Shown here: in pieces, positions 9,705 to 20,790 of the stretch
Position numbering within the stretch: position 1 is the stretch's first letter
How the letters are laid out: each line of letters starts with the position of its first letter
Origin: Ligula intestinalis
Taxonomy: Eukaryota > Platyhelminthes > Cestoda > Diphyllobothriidea > Diphyllobothriidae
Assembly (NCBI GenBank): GCA_036362985.1
Contig: JAYGXS010000008.1
Coordinates: forward strand, 27,639,077 to 27,703,076
DNA: 64,000 bases
Reading direction: 5' to 3'
Notes under the pieces: generated by a model
What the model saw: only the letters and a program-made list of their open reading frames with translations
The model's database searches: none
Told to the model about the DNA's origin: nothing
Program-made: the position numbers and the translations under genes

Positions 9705-12700
9705 CTTTTATGCAGACAAAATAAAATGTTTACTTAATCAATGCCAGTAGCCACCTGCTTATCAATAAAACAAAATATGGCATTGCCGGATGCTCACAGT
9801 AGAGGCCTTGAGACTAGCCACCTCCGCAAAGCGCCCGGCGCGGGCCTTCAGCTTCTCCTCATCAGAAAGTGAGACAGCCGCTTTGTCCACTGGCAGTCCG
9901 AAGCGTTTAGCTCGCTGGAGTATCTTCTCCTCTTTCAATCCGTTGGCCGGAGGTCGCGCGGCACCAGCCGGCAAACCGAAACGTTGAGCACGCAGGGCAA
10001 TACGCTACGAAACGGACAGACCGAGAGGCAAGGATTGTAAGAAACTACTAAAAAAGGAAATACAGTAGTTTTCCAAACCAAAGCCCTTATTATTATTTAA
10101 TTCACTCAGGTGACCAAAATGACCTGTCCAGATATACGCTAAACTACCCAGTTAAATTTCGTCCTGAAATTTGTTTGCAGCATTCGCAGAACTGTATGTG
10201 CTTTAAAGTGGGTTTTACGACAGCCAACAAAAGACTAGGTATGTGTAGCACTCAGCCTGTACACACCGAGGAAAGGACAGAATAGAATAGTAGAAGCCGT
10301 CTAAGAAAGCCATGTGCCAGTTTTGACGCATTCTACTCTGACCACACCTGGAAATATGTCCCAATCAGCATACATTAACGCCAACTGGTGATCAAGAGAC
10401 GAGGTTATCGATTTATAGTTGCCGTGCACATAGCAAACACAGAGCATACACGAATGAGGAATAAGGGCTGTCGAGCACTGGATCAATCTGTTAATTGTAC
10501 TGAACGTTTGGGCTCTCGCGGGGCTCCATCGTCATAGATAAAAGCGTCCACGAAAAACAAGCAACAGATATAGGAACAGGAACCAATCAATCGTCATACG
10601 GGGAGAGGGAGGTCATTGATCACCAGTGTTGGCCGTGCGGATATGCCTGCGGAGGGTGATGTATGCCGGAGCCAGATCAATTGACTGAATTCTCATTCGA
10701 GACCCAGGCTTCCACTGCAACTATCCGGTGCCCACAAACGAAGCTGTGTAAGAACGCTCTTTAAACTGATTCAAACTCAGTACCGCATGCTGGAGAAAAA
10801 GGTAGGCGAGGCCCGACATCTCCGTGACCAATTCATGTGGTATGGTTATCCGAAAGCATTTATAAACCGATCGATGCCTACGTGTACGGCCCCGGAGGAA
10901 CCAAACGGAAGAACCACCGAGGATATGGCATGCTCCGCCATACCTCAAGGATGTTTCAGAAGCGACAAAGCGCATCGCTGCGGGACTAGGCGGCGGCAAT
11001 GCACACTGTCTTAAGGCTACCATGCGCAACCGGGTAGGGAAAATAAAAGACCGGATGAAACTCAATGAACAATCCGGGACAGTGTATCGCATCCCTTGCT
11101 TAAGCTGCCCTTGTAACTATATAGGGCAAACAGACCGCATGCCTATTACCCGCACACAACGAACATAAGTCGGTTGTCAGACGGGGTGACGTATTGTCGC
11201 AAATGGCAGCCCACAACTACGAGACGGGTCACGAGGTTAACTTCGCAGGCACAAAGATAGTGGCCCTCGCCGGCAGCAAGACAGGCCGAGAATTGATTGA
11301 AGCGTTTGTACGCAGCTTCGTTTGTGGGCAGCCACATGGTTGCTGTAGAAAACGAGAACTGGACGCTTTTGTCGCTGATGATAGACTCTCGCAAGAGCCC
11401 AAAAACTCAGAACAACAAACCAATTGATCCGGTGCTCGACAACCCGTCTTCCTCATTCACAGAACATACATTGAGATGAAATCAAATTCATAATGATGGC
11501 ACCTGGCCAGGAAAGAAGACCTACGCAGTACTAGCTACAATTAACCAAAGTATGTAGCAATGTAGAGGCCCTCTATGGTATTCTCGAGACGACAGCAGCA
11601 CACCTCAAGTGGGCCCTTATTGGCAGAAGTTCTTGCGGCCCCGGTCCGCATCCGCTGTGACAAAATCATAAGGATATCCCAGGCCATTCAGGAAAGACGC
11701 ATGAGGTGGTTTGGACACGTCCTTCGTCGCCAACCTCAACAGCTCAGTGCTACTGCCCTCGACTTGACACCGTTGCCTAATTGGAAAAGTCAAAGAGATG
11801 GTCAACTCAAAACCTGGCTCGACTCATTCCAACAAGTGGTTCTGTGACCTTGAGTATTCGGTCTCCGGCGCTGGCAAAGAGAATGACTCGAACTGTCCAG
11901 GTCTGAGGCCACGTACCGTCGCGCGTGGAGAAGCACCACGCGGGACATAATTGAGGCCGGCTAGATAAGTCATGATCGCAGCCGTCACAAGTACAAATGA
12001 GTAAGTGCGGCCCCAATCTGTTGCTAGACACGGTGAAATAGTCCATTCTGGCCGTAGATTTGGCGATGAGTTAGAAAACCAGTCCAGCACTGCCACGATG
12101 GTAAGGAAGTTTAATTAGTGTGAGCAAATTTGGTACAGACCTACTAGCGATTCAGTAAATATAAAATATAATTAACTGTTTCAAACGAAATATTTGATCC
12201 CTTTGAATAATAAACTTCAGGAAATACACCGATTAGTGTAAGAGGTTTCACTGTGCCTGCAGCTAAAGTTGTGTTTTGTTCCAAGTAAAATTGCTTTGGC
12301 TGACAGGGTAACCGAGATGTCTTATTAAGAGCAGTATTAAAACACAACTTTAAGAAAATTTACATTCGTGAGACCATCTAACCCGTTATTAATGGTCATC
12401 AAAGAGGACAGACTGTAGCAAGGCTCATCGTGCTCGTATCGTCTAACCTCCCAGATTCTCATTCTAATTCATTATCAAAGAGTCTGAATGACATTTAGAA
12501 GGGTGGGGCAAAAATCTTTTTTCCGGCCGTCGTATCTTCTTCTTCCTGGAATTCCTCAGTTTCCAAATTGGAATGACAAGGAGAACTTCGCATATCCAGT
12601 ACATGGACAGTTTCACATTGTCAAGTCAAAAAACTTACTTGTGATTCCTTTTGATTTTTAAACTTCCGTCTCTACAGTGTTTGGTCCCGCGTACCATTTT

Positions 12701-14718
12701 ATGCTCTTGAATGGGGACATATCACCTAAACTTCGCCCAGTTCTTTTTTATTCATTCTGCATCTAAAGAACCTGAGGTGTATTGGATATTTGGGTCAATC
12801 GAGGTCAGCTCGAGGGCATCAATTGTTCTTATTTCAAGTAGAAACATTAGATCTACTGATAAATATTCAGTAGGACGGTTAAATTGGAGGAAAATGACGC
12901 AAGGGTAGACTTGCCTCCTCCTCTGATGTGGCATGCGAGACCGGTGTTGATTCAGTAGACTTCTCAGAAGCTGGTGGTTTAACGGGAGGAGGCGGAGAAA
13001 CTAGGGTAGGTTTTTTAACGGCCACAGTAACCCCATCGTCTTCTTCCACTACCTCCTCTGCTCGACGTTTGAGGCCACGAGTTGGCTGTTGCTGCGGTTT
13101 CGTAGACGTTGGTGCCGGTGCCGGCGGCGGTGAGGTAGGTTCGCGGACGGGCGGTTCCATCGAGGCGTCTAGAGAGGCGCCTATTTCGATCTCAGCTGTG
13201 TCACTCACGTTGTCCAACAACTCCGCCTCGTCGTCTGGCTGCAGTGTCACAATGGGCTTGTCTGTAGGGGGGAGAGCATTCGATGAAACAGAATCAACGC
13301 CTGCCCACAGAGCACTTCGACAAGGTGGTATTTAGTGGTACCGAACCGAATCGTTATCAACAGCGTTTTGGAGAAATGGGCTACGTTCACACGACGTATA
13401 TGCTTCCCTGATGTGGAGAGGGGATTAGGGTCTGACAGGCTGCATGGATCAGGACAGGTTCTGCGGTTTCAGTATTATGAGCACGTCAAATATTAAGAGG
13501 CTATCACATAGGGGTTAGTCTAAAATTTCATCGTTTTAATCAATCTGTTACGCAATCCGTACATTATCCTGTTAACTGTTTAACGACAGTGATTGGTGAA
13601 CAACACATTTGGTCTGCTTCTGCTACTGTCGTCTGCTGATATCTCTGGATGTCGAAACGTCAGGCGAATAGAATTTTTGCCTCAGCGATCGTACCTTCTC
13701 CTCAAACATGACTATTTCAGGGTATAGGTCTGCCCGTTTGACGCGAAAGCACGGGCATATTCATTCTGCAGTACAGGACACACGATGAATGCTATTTTTT
13801 CAAAGGCTAGAAGGCACATCCGGGTAACCAGAAAGACAAGGAAAGAAGTGAAATTCGAGTGTGAGACGATATAAAAAGAATGAATTGGTAGGAATCAAAC
13901 TGCATTCGATGAAACAACATGGGAAAAGGTTGAAGCATCTTATACAAAAAGCACAGTGACCCCAACTATAAGGTGAAATTAATGAACATGAAATAAAACC
14001 TACGTACCTCTTTCTCCGGTTAGTATTAATACGGTTGTTATTGCTGTTGCTTCTACTTGTAGTTCACTAGTATTGCTGTTAATGCTATTACTACTACTAG
14101 TACTTCTATTAGATCTGGTGGTGCTGTCCTCGTTAATGCTATTACTACTACTTCTACCACTGCCGCTGCGACTAGTACTGTTTTTGGAGCCGCTACTTAT
14201 ACTACTACAACTTTAACTAGTAGTATTGAAAAAGTGCACAAAATATTTAGGCACTTGTTGCTAGTACTACGAGCACTGATCGACTTATCACTCCATGCTT
14301 ATCTTAAGAGACTGAATATCCTGAGCGTGTAGGCCACGCCATACACCTGCGCTCTAGTCCATCGTCGGTTTCCTTAAACCTTGTCTTGACACTGGGCACA
14401 GTTGACGGAGTGGGGATTGAGTGAGATAGACGCATCTAAAGTCTTCCAGCGCTAGTCACCATCCCTGCACCACTTTGTTTTGGAGTATACGATGGGAATC
14501 GTCAAAAGCGACGGTCTAACAAGTATCAATACTCATCTGCAATGAGAAGCAGACATAACCCGCAAAAAATAAAATGAACGATCAAACAGACCTATCGCAC
14601 CTTAACTTAAGCAAACCGTAGACGTACCATCATGACATACAATGCGCTCAACCAGTTCAATTTTATTTCCGCTTGTCGGTAGATCCAGCTCACTGCAGAT
14701 CTTCTTTAACTCGGTCAG
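9459..14718 (-). CDS. SARNP: SARNP/Tho1-like SAP-domain ribonucleoprotein gene (partial, at least 4 exons)
   Basis: Four minus-strand exons fit the SARNP (CIP29, yeast Tho1) family, an RNA-binding cofactor of the TREX mRNA-export complex that acts in the nucleus with the DEAD-box helicase UAP56/DDX39. In coding order: 14718-14641 encodes most of a SAP domain; 13261 (or 13256)-12911 a proline-, serine- and acid-rich linker with a KRR basic patch; 10004-9798 and 9704-9459 carry at least five copies of the family's R-A-x-R-F-G-L motif, ending in a stop at 9459. The last intron is 93 bases, phase 0, and joins cleanly. Two problems remain: the first exon with the start codon was not found, and the 12911 donor is weak and out of phase with the 10004 acceptor, so a small exon may be missing. 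The intron at 10005-12910 hosts a Penelope element and an RTE tail. Confidence 0.85.
9798..10004 (-). CDS. SARNP: SARNP-like gene, penultimate exon (RFG motifs)
   Basis: 207 bases, 69 codons, phase 0 at both ends. The acceptor is ttcgtag and the donor is ACT|GTGAGC at 9797. It encodes ALRAQRFGLPAG, then LQRAKRFGLPVDK, then KARAGRFAEVASL, where the third repeat has lost the Gly (RFA). The plus-strand frame 9790-9987 is only its shadow. The frame could read past the donor to a stop in the intron, but the strong GTGAGC donor and perfect phase with the next exon favour splicing. Confidence 0.85.
10490..11480 (+). mobile_element. Penelope-like element fragment, copy B (GIY-YIG domain)
   Basis: About 11050-11290 encodes, across frameshifts, a Penelope GIY-YIG endonuclease segment. 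'GTVYRIPCLSCPCNYIGQT' (about 11078-11133) carries the paired Tyr and Ile-Gly of the fold. After a frame change come 'SQMAAHNYETGHEVNF' and 'ALAGSKTGRELIEAF', the usual His-containing and C-terminal helices. In PLEs this domain nicks target DNA for reverse transcription. Stops and at least two frameshifts make it dead. The block at 10503-10550 is the approximate reverse complement of 11362-11410, so the copy is flanked by short inverted arms, a known Penelope trait. It lies inside a SARNP intron in antisense orientation. Confidence 0.8.
11375..11410 (+). ncRNA. Decayed hammerhead motif in Penelope arm
   Basis: CTGATGA at 11375-11381 is followed by a hairpin (CTCT 11386-11389, loop CGCA, AGAG 11394-11397) and then CCCAAAAACTC, where the consensus would be GAAACGTC. 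The upstream core is intact but the GAAA box has lost its G and stem III is damaged. The homologous copy near 1390-1430 shows the reverse: a perfect stem II with a lost core. Together they support an ancestral hammerhead in this PLE family, as established for Penelope elements of other animals. Confidence 0.45.
11620..12010 (+). mobile_element. RTE-like LINE 3' fragment
   Basis: The plus frame from about 11650 reads 'RISQAIQERRMRWFGHVLRR', the 'R.LRWfGHvlRm' signature just after the RT domain of RTE/SjR2-type LINEs. It is followed after stops by 'YRRAWRSTTRDIIEAG' (near 11912-11960), the C-terminal 'aWR' block. The same sequence occurs in the longer minus-strand RTE at 37430-38900 (positions 37490-37640). 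It is 5' truncated and in antisense to the host SARNP-like gene. Confidence 0.75.
12011..12910. other. Intron sequence without recognised content
   Basis: No motif-bearing frame is seen on either strand. A missing small SARNP exon, if it exists, should lie here or in 10005-10490; I could not find a convincing one. Confidence 0.4.
12911..13261 (-). CDS. SARNP: SARNP-like gene, linker exon
   Basis: The minus frame opens after a strong polypyrimidine acceptor (ctcccccctacag). Exon starts at 13261 (phase 2) or 13256 (phase 0, using the 'caag' acceptor) are both possible. The second would join in frame to the SAP exon. The product is an acidic stretch (PDDEAELLDNVSD), a proline-rich linker, the basic patch GLKRRAEEVVEEDD and another proline-rich stretch, ending near HATSEEEA. 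The end at 12911 uses a weak donor (A|GTCTAC) and leaves phase 1, which does not match the next exon, so the 3' boundary is uncertain. The 135-codon plus frame over it (12928-13335) is a shadow. Confidence 0.65.
13620..13705 (+). mobile_element. Penelope 3'-tail remnant with hammerhead-like core
   Basis: The stretch contains GATGTCGAAACGTCAGGCGAATAG followed by 'tgcctcagcgatcg', the PLE tail landmark shared with 53663-53710 and 61722-61765. Upstream, CTGCTGA plus a hairpin (GATATC, loop TCTG, GATGTC) resembles a hammerhead core with A6 changed to C. It sits within the intron between the SAP and linker exons. Confidence 0.5.
14020..14225. repeat. Degenerate ACT/AGT-type triplet repeat
   Basis: A roughly 200-base stretch is dominated by imperfect trinucleotides (tactactactagt, ctattactactacttctacc, gcgactagtactg, actactacaacttt). 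It lies in the SARNP-like intron and is not in a coding exon. It looks like an old expanded microsatellite. Confidence 0.6.
14641..14718 (-). CDS. SARNP: SARNP-like gene, SAP-domain exon
   Basis: A 78-base exon between acceptor tgacctcctttcag (exon starts 14718) and donor ATT|GTATGT (14640). It encodes 26 residues beginning LTELKKICSELDLPTSGNK and ending LVERI. This is the helix-turn-helix of a SAP domain (consensus 'LkveELkeelkkrGLptsGkKaeLierL'), with the glycine, lysine and C-terminal hydrophobics in place. SAP domains bind scaffold/matrix-attachment or other DNA and RNA. It was too short to stand out as an ORF but is the diagnostic piece for the gene. Confidence 0.85.
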
Positions 14719-15719
14719 CTGAAAGGAGGTCAGGAGACAAAGGGGGGAATTTGGTTAGGAATACGAATATCTGGTGAGACATCTTTGGTGAGAAGTATAG
14801 TGGATTGAAATGCGCAAATGGAAGACTGGTTTGCAGAAAAAGCTGCCGGAAATCGGTACCGTCATAAGAGAGTGAATGGGTGAGCGAATGATAGAATAAT
14901 AATACTAATCATAAAGTTTTGTCAATACTTTCTCAAAGGGTAGCCACAGAGATAAAACTTACTCCGTATTTCTAGAGGATAAAACACTGTTAACTATGAA
15001 GCCGCCTCGGCCCCGCACCGCCGAAAAGTAACGAGGCTCTGAATTTAGAGAGCCTTAATAACCGCCAGTGACGTCGCACAAGCGCTGACTGGGTGGTGTG
15101 ACCACGCCTTACGCATGATAGTCGACCTACCACTGCTGACAGTTTGACGAAAAATAAAAAACTACTGGTCACTTAGGGAAGCATCAAGCCCAGTTGAAGG
15201 ACACGAGCAGCGCGAACCTTAATTCAACCATTTATAGAGCTACAAACTGGACATAATTAGTCACTTGGTATGCTTATCTAACTGCTTTCTTAAAATTACA
15301 GAGTCCAACATGGCTTAACCTCATGCCCGAGTTCTTTTCTTGCAAAACACCGCCGCATGTGTGCCCTTCTATACGCACAATGTTTGCAAAGCAAGACGAC
15401 CTGACGAGATTGAGCGGCGTCTTTCCTCACCAGGGAGTCCACTCAGGCTACACGTGTTGATTTCCATTCACACAGTATTCACTGATAATATACCCACCAG
15501 GATAACTATAAGTCCACCTTGGGAAGGGGCCCGGCTCCCAGACTCAAAACCACAGTGTCTGGCTAGTTTGCCCGGATTTAAGTCAAGAAACTTAAGACAA
15601 CGGAGAGGAGGGCGTGACTGCACTGTTGCCCCTCGCGTTTTTGCCATGCCAGAAGACTCGGGGATGAATACGTGCAACTACAAACGAACATGTGAATTTC
15701 AGGAACTCATTAAGAAGTA
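14719..15719. other. No gene identified; expected location of SARNP 5' exon
   Basis: The start-codon exon and promoter of the SARNP-like gene should lie upstream on the minus strand, but no short exon could be called with confidence. The 60-codon minus frame 14990-15172 and the 126-codon plus frame 15340-15720 show no family features. Confidence 0.4.
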
Positions 15720-15850
15720 GATGCGATCGACGGGACTAAGACTTTATTCACCTGACGTTTTGGATTCCTTCACGACCCCTTCGTCAAAGACAGTCGCAGA
15801 AAGGGGAAATTCGTGCACCAGAGACAGTAGCAGACACGACTAATCAATAC
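15720..15850 (-). mobile_element. Decayed Penelope 3' tail
   Basis: On the minus strand the landmarks GGAATCCAAAACGTCAGGTG and 'aataaagtcttagtcccgtc' line up with the PLE tails at 53.6, 61.7 and 36.9 kb. The hammerhead positions are decayed: TTGACGA for CTGANGA and AAAA for GAAA. Stem III ACGT and the following C remain. Confidence 0.5.
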
Positions 15851-16854
15851 ACGGAGAAGCTTTATTTATGCGATACAGTCGCTGTGCTACTGCAAACCTG
15901 TCATAATTAGTGAGCTGCGTTGGTGTCGTAGAATTACTAAGATAGAAAGGCTAAGCCACTGAGTTACTGTGAGAACTAATAGGTCCCAAATGTGCGGTAT
16001 TCCGCTAGTTTTTCCCGGTAAACAGACATCTTTCTCGCAAGTGTCCTGTGTGGTTTTCGACCACGCTAAAAATACGCTGACCAAAGATATAAGTAAACGT
16101 ACTATGATAAAGCTGGAAACATTCACCCGTATGTGTCATGATGAAACATGGGCGAGGCAAATTCTAAAGCTCCAGAGCACAAACTACTGGTGAGGAAATC
16201 TTACTAGTATCAGCATGTGATACATAATTCTCTAGATAGTTGTCAGCAGCTTTCTTTCTTAATTGAGCTTAATGATCGAAATATGCATGTAATTCCCTCT
16301 AGCGAATCATCAAGACGTCCGATCCTTTTAGAGATATTTTCCTCAATACTTCTAAGAATCATATTGACTGTTGATTTGCTGAGAGGAGAAGAGAAACTTG
16401 TCATTTACGGTAAAAGTTTCCGGCTAGCGCGTGCATAGGTTAACCTGATTTGTGAAAACTTACCATTTTATCAAAGTAAGTCTACGTACTAAAAATCACT
16501 GACACGATCTGTATTTCATGTTCGTATTATCTGTATAATTTACCGGAGGAAGCTACGTACTCTTACAAACCAGGCCACTAAACCAACAGGCTGGTACAGC
16601 GTCCTTCCAGAGCTGACAGTATGAGGGACGAAAGAACATGGGGAGGGCACCAAAACTGGGAATTCCGGATTCCACGTTAGTGAACTTTAACTGCCGAGAT
16701 TGAATTTTTTCACAAGCATGGCCTACTGCTCTAGTTTAAAATTTCGCTTCACTTGATGTATTTTTAAAGGTCTCATGTATTAATCATCACTTTGCGTTTT
16801 CATCATCTAAAGTTCATGGGAAGATGTAATCAGTCTAACCTACAGATTCACCGC
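15851..16854. other. No gene seen
   Basis: Only short frames of 60-79 codons, none with a motif or splice context. Confidence 0.45.
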
Positions 16855-16923
16855 GTTACAATTTGCTTGCCTTTTGTAATTTCTAGCGATCGTAGAAATT
16901 ACAAAAGGCAAGCGAATTGTAAC
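16855..16923. repeat. Near-perfect 30-bp inverted repeat (hairpin)
   Basis: The left arm 16855-16884 and right arm 16894-16923 are reverse complements with one mismatch, separated by the 9-base loop AGCGATCGT. The arms begin GTTACAATT(T/C)GCTTGCC. No coding sequence surrounds it. A recent foldback element, a miniature element or a small-RNA precursor are possible. Confidence 0.85.
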
Positions 16924-18730
16924 AAAGTGACGTACTGATTCGATTAAGAAAACGAATCACCAGAGCAGATATTATTTTTTGGGGAGTAGTTACAATGACA
17001 AAAGAAGGTATACCAGATATATCAGATTATAATCTGGCCAACTTTTTCCGCGTAATCCAAATAATTCGCAGGTCCTTGTTTTATGACTGAAGTAAATCAC
17101 AACATGCTAACTCTGATAACAGAAAGGTGCAACTTAAATGCATACGATACCCACCGCTATTTCCGACTGTCGTGCGCACGTGTTTAAACAGTGCAATTAC
17201 AAGTTTACGCTTCAACACTGACGTGCGAATGGTTAGTAGAGAGAGTTTAAATTAAGTCAATTAAATGTACAAGCACAATGCGTTAAAATTTTCAAAACAA
17301 TCTTTCAAATTACACTCTTGCCTTTAGCTTTTTCAGTTCATCTGGAGTTCTGATCGACATCTTTGGGTGGTGATCAGACAGGGTATACTCGGATGCTAGG
17401 CTTGTGACACCTACCAATCATACCAACGTCGCAGAAGAGATTAAGTTAAGTCTCACGATTTGAGCGAGGATAGAAATTATTCAAGTACACTAAATTAAAC
17501 AAATATGTCTAAGAATTCAGTCAGAAAATTGGGTGTAAAATAATTTAAAAGGGCTGAACGAACTTGTGATGAAGGGGACTGGAGACTTTCAGAATCCTCA
17601 ACTGCGTATGGTTTTATCTTAACGAAATCAAACCGCTTCCGTGTACCTATTTTCAAATAAATTTGAAGGTTTTAGACCTTTGATAACATGTTTGAAAGCT
17701 TATGGGCTCTGGTTGCTCTATGGGGCTAAAACGCAAGAAACTACACTTAATCAGGTGAATGAAACTGGAACAATCAAGTCGAAATCAGAGTCACTGTGAA
17801 AAACTGTTTCTCGTCACTTGAAATCGGTTCCGAATTTCAAGTCTTCGAGTTAGCGAGTATTTATTCTCTACAATCGTGTAGAAGACCTGGTCCTTGAAAT
17901 TTATTCAAAAGTTGACTGCATAATATCCTAAGTTTAGACATAGAAACTTTGTCTTACCCTGCAGCCTTCGCTGGGCATTCAGGATAATCCGGGGTCACGG
18001 TTCTACCCTCAAATTGGGGGATTGCTTTGAGTTAGACAACACAAAAAAACTTGTGCGGCCATCCTTAAGAGGTCACAAAACGAACGCACTCGATTTGACT
18101 TTAGAATTTTTTCTTCAGCCAATGAGTGCTACGACCTGGGAACTTGATATCAAGCGAGACGATTTCCACTGAAACCATTGCTGGGTTCAAAACGAAGACC
18201 TGGTGCCATTTTATTTGTCAAAAGGTGACAATCACAACACGGTTTCTCATTGCCAGCACCATAAACCATTTTCCTGGCTCTAGGCTGCATTTATACTGTT
18301 TCGTACTGGTCCACGACAGCTCATTCGAAGGTGAGGGTCCTTGTATCTACTTGTATATTCAAGGTCAGTTGAATCATTTTTTATTTTACTTTACACTGAG
18401 TGACTTGTCACAATTTTTTAATGAGCCCTGCAGTGTTACTAGCCTCCTGTTGCCTGTCCTGATAGTTACGAGATATTTCCTGCACTTTCTGCATTATACC
18501 ATTTTACCTGTCTCGGCTCTCCCGTCCGTTCAACAACACCTCCCATTGGGGCTCAATCCCGCGCTCATGACCAAACGACGGTGATCGGAATGCGAGTGCT
18601 CTGGAACATTCCTTGCTCCTGATGTTTGAACCGAGCTCTCATTTTTTACAGATCCATCCTTCTGCGAGTCAATCTTTTGGCTACTGCAATCAAGGATCAT
18701 CGGGACATCGTCAGTCAAATCGTTCTTCTT
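16924..18730. other. No gene seen
   Basis: Mostly AT-rich. The 152-codon plus frame 18126-18584 is hydrophobic and cysteine-poor, with no start context, motif or signal-peptide-like opening that I trust. It is left unassigned. Confidence 0.4.
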
Positions 18731-18733
18731 TTC

Positions 18734-18815
18734 TCAGTAGTTTAGTAACTGCTAGTTAATACGATGGTTGGAACTTTCTTATACGTTGTCATACGTGTTG
18801 TAAGCTTAAGCGCTA
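18734..18815 (+). repeat. Direct repeat, left copy (flanks gag remnant)
   Basis: Begins tcagtagtttagtaactgct and continues through 'ttggaactttctt' and 'cgtgttgtaagcttaagcgc'. The same order of words recurs at 19620-19712. The two copies bracket the gag-like pseudogene and may be pieces of a retroelement's terminal or untranslated sequence. Confidence 0.6.
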
Positions 18816-18903
18816 TAACTTGGTGAATCCGTTTTAAACACCTTACTCCACGCAACTTGTCCGCGTTCCATTTTTCGTCGCATTCACATTTTTTTTATTG
18901 CAG

Positions 18904-19610
18904 CCTATCACAACCAGTCTCTTTATGAAGGCGACTCAGAAGACGATGCTTCCAACAGGTCCTTCGACTCAGACGATAAGGAAGCACTCAATCCTTTTCA
19001 AGTTCTTATTACGCTACCAACATATGAAGTTTGTCATCATATTGTTTGGTTTAAGCAGGCAGAGGCCGTTTTTAAAACACACCATACTGGTATCGAACGT
19101 ATGCGTTAAGTGTACGTCATGCAGTCGTTACCATTTGCTGTCGCATACGCTATCCAGGCTCTTCTCGATTCAAATACTGAAGATAAGCCTTATACTTGAC
19201 TGAAGCAGACTATCCTTCAGCGAACGGCACAATCTGCCGATAGCTCAACTAGCTCCTCATTAATGTTGAGCTTGGTGATCAGACTGCTCTCATGCGACGT
19301 ATGCGGCACTTGCAAGCCGGCCGCACTTTAGATGACGCCATATTGCGCCACATCTGGATGAACAAGCTGCCATATCTCATGCAGCAGGTCCTAGCGCTGC
19401 TTGATGACAGCGTCCCAGTTGAAAAACTCACTGTGCATGCTTATAGAATCCAGCAATGCTACCCTGGCCGTAGCTCGTACTCCGTCCACCAGACGTGGAC
19501 CACGGATACAAGCCATGTCGTCGCTAAGGTTTCCACGCCTGGATCTGAACATCGTAAGTCGTATCGTGCTTCTTTTGATTGCCGTTTTATCAAGTTTTAC
19601 ACTTTTCCAT
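18904..19610 (+). pseudogene. Ty3/gypsy-like gag remnant
   Basis: After an acceptor-like tract (attttttttattgcag) the plus frame runs SLYEGDSEDDASNRSFDSDD, then 'LITLPTYEVCHHIVWFKQAE', which resembles the 'LP.f......WF.qaEa.F' opening of Ty3/gypsy capsid proteins. The frame continues through two stops ('MQSLPFAVAYAIQALLDSN' and 'LKQTILQRTAQSADSSTSSS') and, after a frameshift near 19290, gives 'LDDAILRHIWMNKLPYLMQQ' and 'VLALLDDSVPVEKL', the familiar capsid 'd..lr..wl.kLP..vq.vLa' block. No protease, RT or integrase follows. The copy is dead. Confidence 0.7.
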
Positions 19611-19619
19611 CTGCGTAGT

Positions 19620-19712
19620 TCAGTAGTTTAGTTACTGCTGCTTAGCATGACGTTTGGAACTTTCTGATGCATATTTTTCTAATAATTTTTGATGCGTGTT
19701 GTAGGTTTAGGC
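19620..19712 (+). repeat. Direct repeat, right copy
   Basis: Counterpart of 18734-18815: tcagtagtttagttactgct, 'tttggaactttctgatgc' and 'gtgttgtaggtttaggcac'. Identity by eye is roughly 75-80 per cent with small indels. Confidence 0.6.
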
Positions 19713-20640
19713 ACTACAAATGTGTGCCCTTCGATTAACCCTCAAATATACATATGAAGAATCTGTGGTTTAACGGACGATAGCCTTTCCCATTATGCAA
19801 AGTTGTCACTGTTAATATAAAATAGTTACTTTACATTGCTAGGCCAATCACGGGAATGGTGGCTCTGTAATTCGATAATGGTTTCTTCCCTAATTATAAG
19901 AGAAGTTCATTGATAATAATAAATCATAAGTTAATATATAAAACAATAATTAATGATTGTCGCAATGTCCATAAAAAGCATTAGTTTTAGAAAAACTTAT
20001 ACGTAGAAAAATTTTCGATTGTTGCGTGACTAATCAAATTCTCAATCCCTCCTAACACGGCGTTTTGTCAAATCCTTTCGGTGAAACATGCCATCTGCTT
20101 TTTGTGAATCTAGTAACTTGTCTTCGTAAAGATCATTTACCTATGATCATCATCTTTTTAAGTTAAGTCTTTCAAAAGGTGCGCGCTTCGAAATTGACCT
20201 CCATTTCCAACCTCCAATGGATTTAAAATTTCTTCGAGATCAGGTCTGTAAGAAGACTCTGTAGCCTGTCGGGATTAGAAAATAACCTCGACCGACAAAT
20301 ACAGTACCCTTCTGAAGTTAACAACCGGACTAGGCTGACTCTACTGCAAAATTTTGGATTCATCGAACTCTTTCCTTTGCCATTTAATGTTTCTACGCCC
20401 AGAAAGCTTATCCTATCGCCGAATAGTAGAGGTAGAACTACAACAAAGGCTGGTTCGTTCTTAATAACATAGTTATTCGTTGTACTATCGTGTCCAAGTT
20501 TTCGTCAAAATTAGAATTTTGGGGAATTTTCTCAGCTATCATTCCACTTCTATCGATTACAGTGCAGATTTTTATCTAAATGCCATCGCATTAAGCCACT
20601 AAGGGCTCGAGAATTGTTCGCTTGTGCGATGCAGCCTTGA
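19713..20640. other. No gene seen
   Basis: AT-rich sequence without a motif-bearing frame. Confidence 0.45.
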
Positions 20641-20790
20641 GGCAGGGTAAAAAACATTCGCCAGTGCCTGTATTCGAACTCTTGACATCACCGCCCCAAG
20701 GGGAAAAAATCAGTGCACCAGCCGGATTTGAACCTCGGACCCCTCGCGAAGAATTCTAGCGCTAAGACCACTGCGCAATCACGGGCCACA
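20640..20790 (-). mobile_element. tRNA-derived SINE head or tRNA pseudogene
   Basis: On the minus strand, 20787-20712 reads GGCCCGTGATTGCGCAGTGG, with a perfect 4-bp D stem (GCGC...GCGC), and later GGTTCAAATCC, a canonical B box. The anticodon and T stems do not pair, which argues against a functional tRNA. A second B-box-like word (TTCGAATAC) follows at about 20665-20680. No hammerhead core is attached. Confidence 0.5.

Noticed and set aside
12928..13335. 135-codon plus-strand ORF as a gene
   Set aside because: It is the antisense shadow of the proline-rich SARNP-like exon and has no independent support.
18904..19028. Host exon with good acceptor and acidic composition
   Set aside because: The same frame runs straight into the gag-like WFKQAEAVF sequence, so it is better explained as the gag N terminus.
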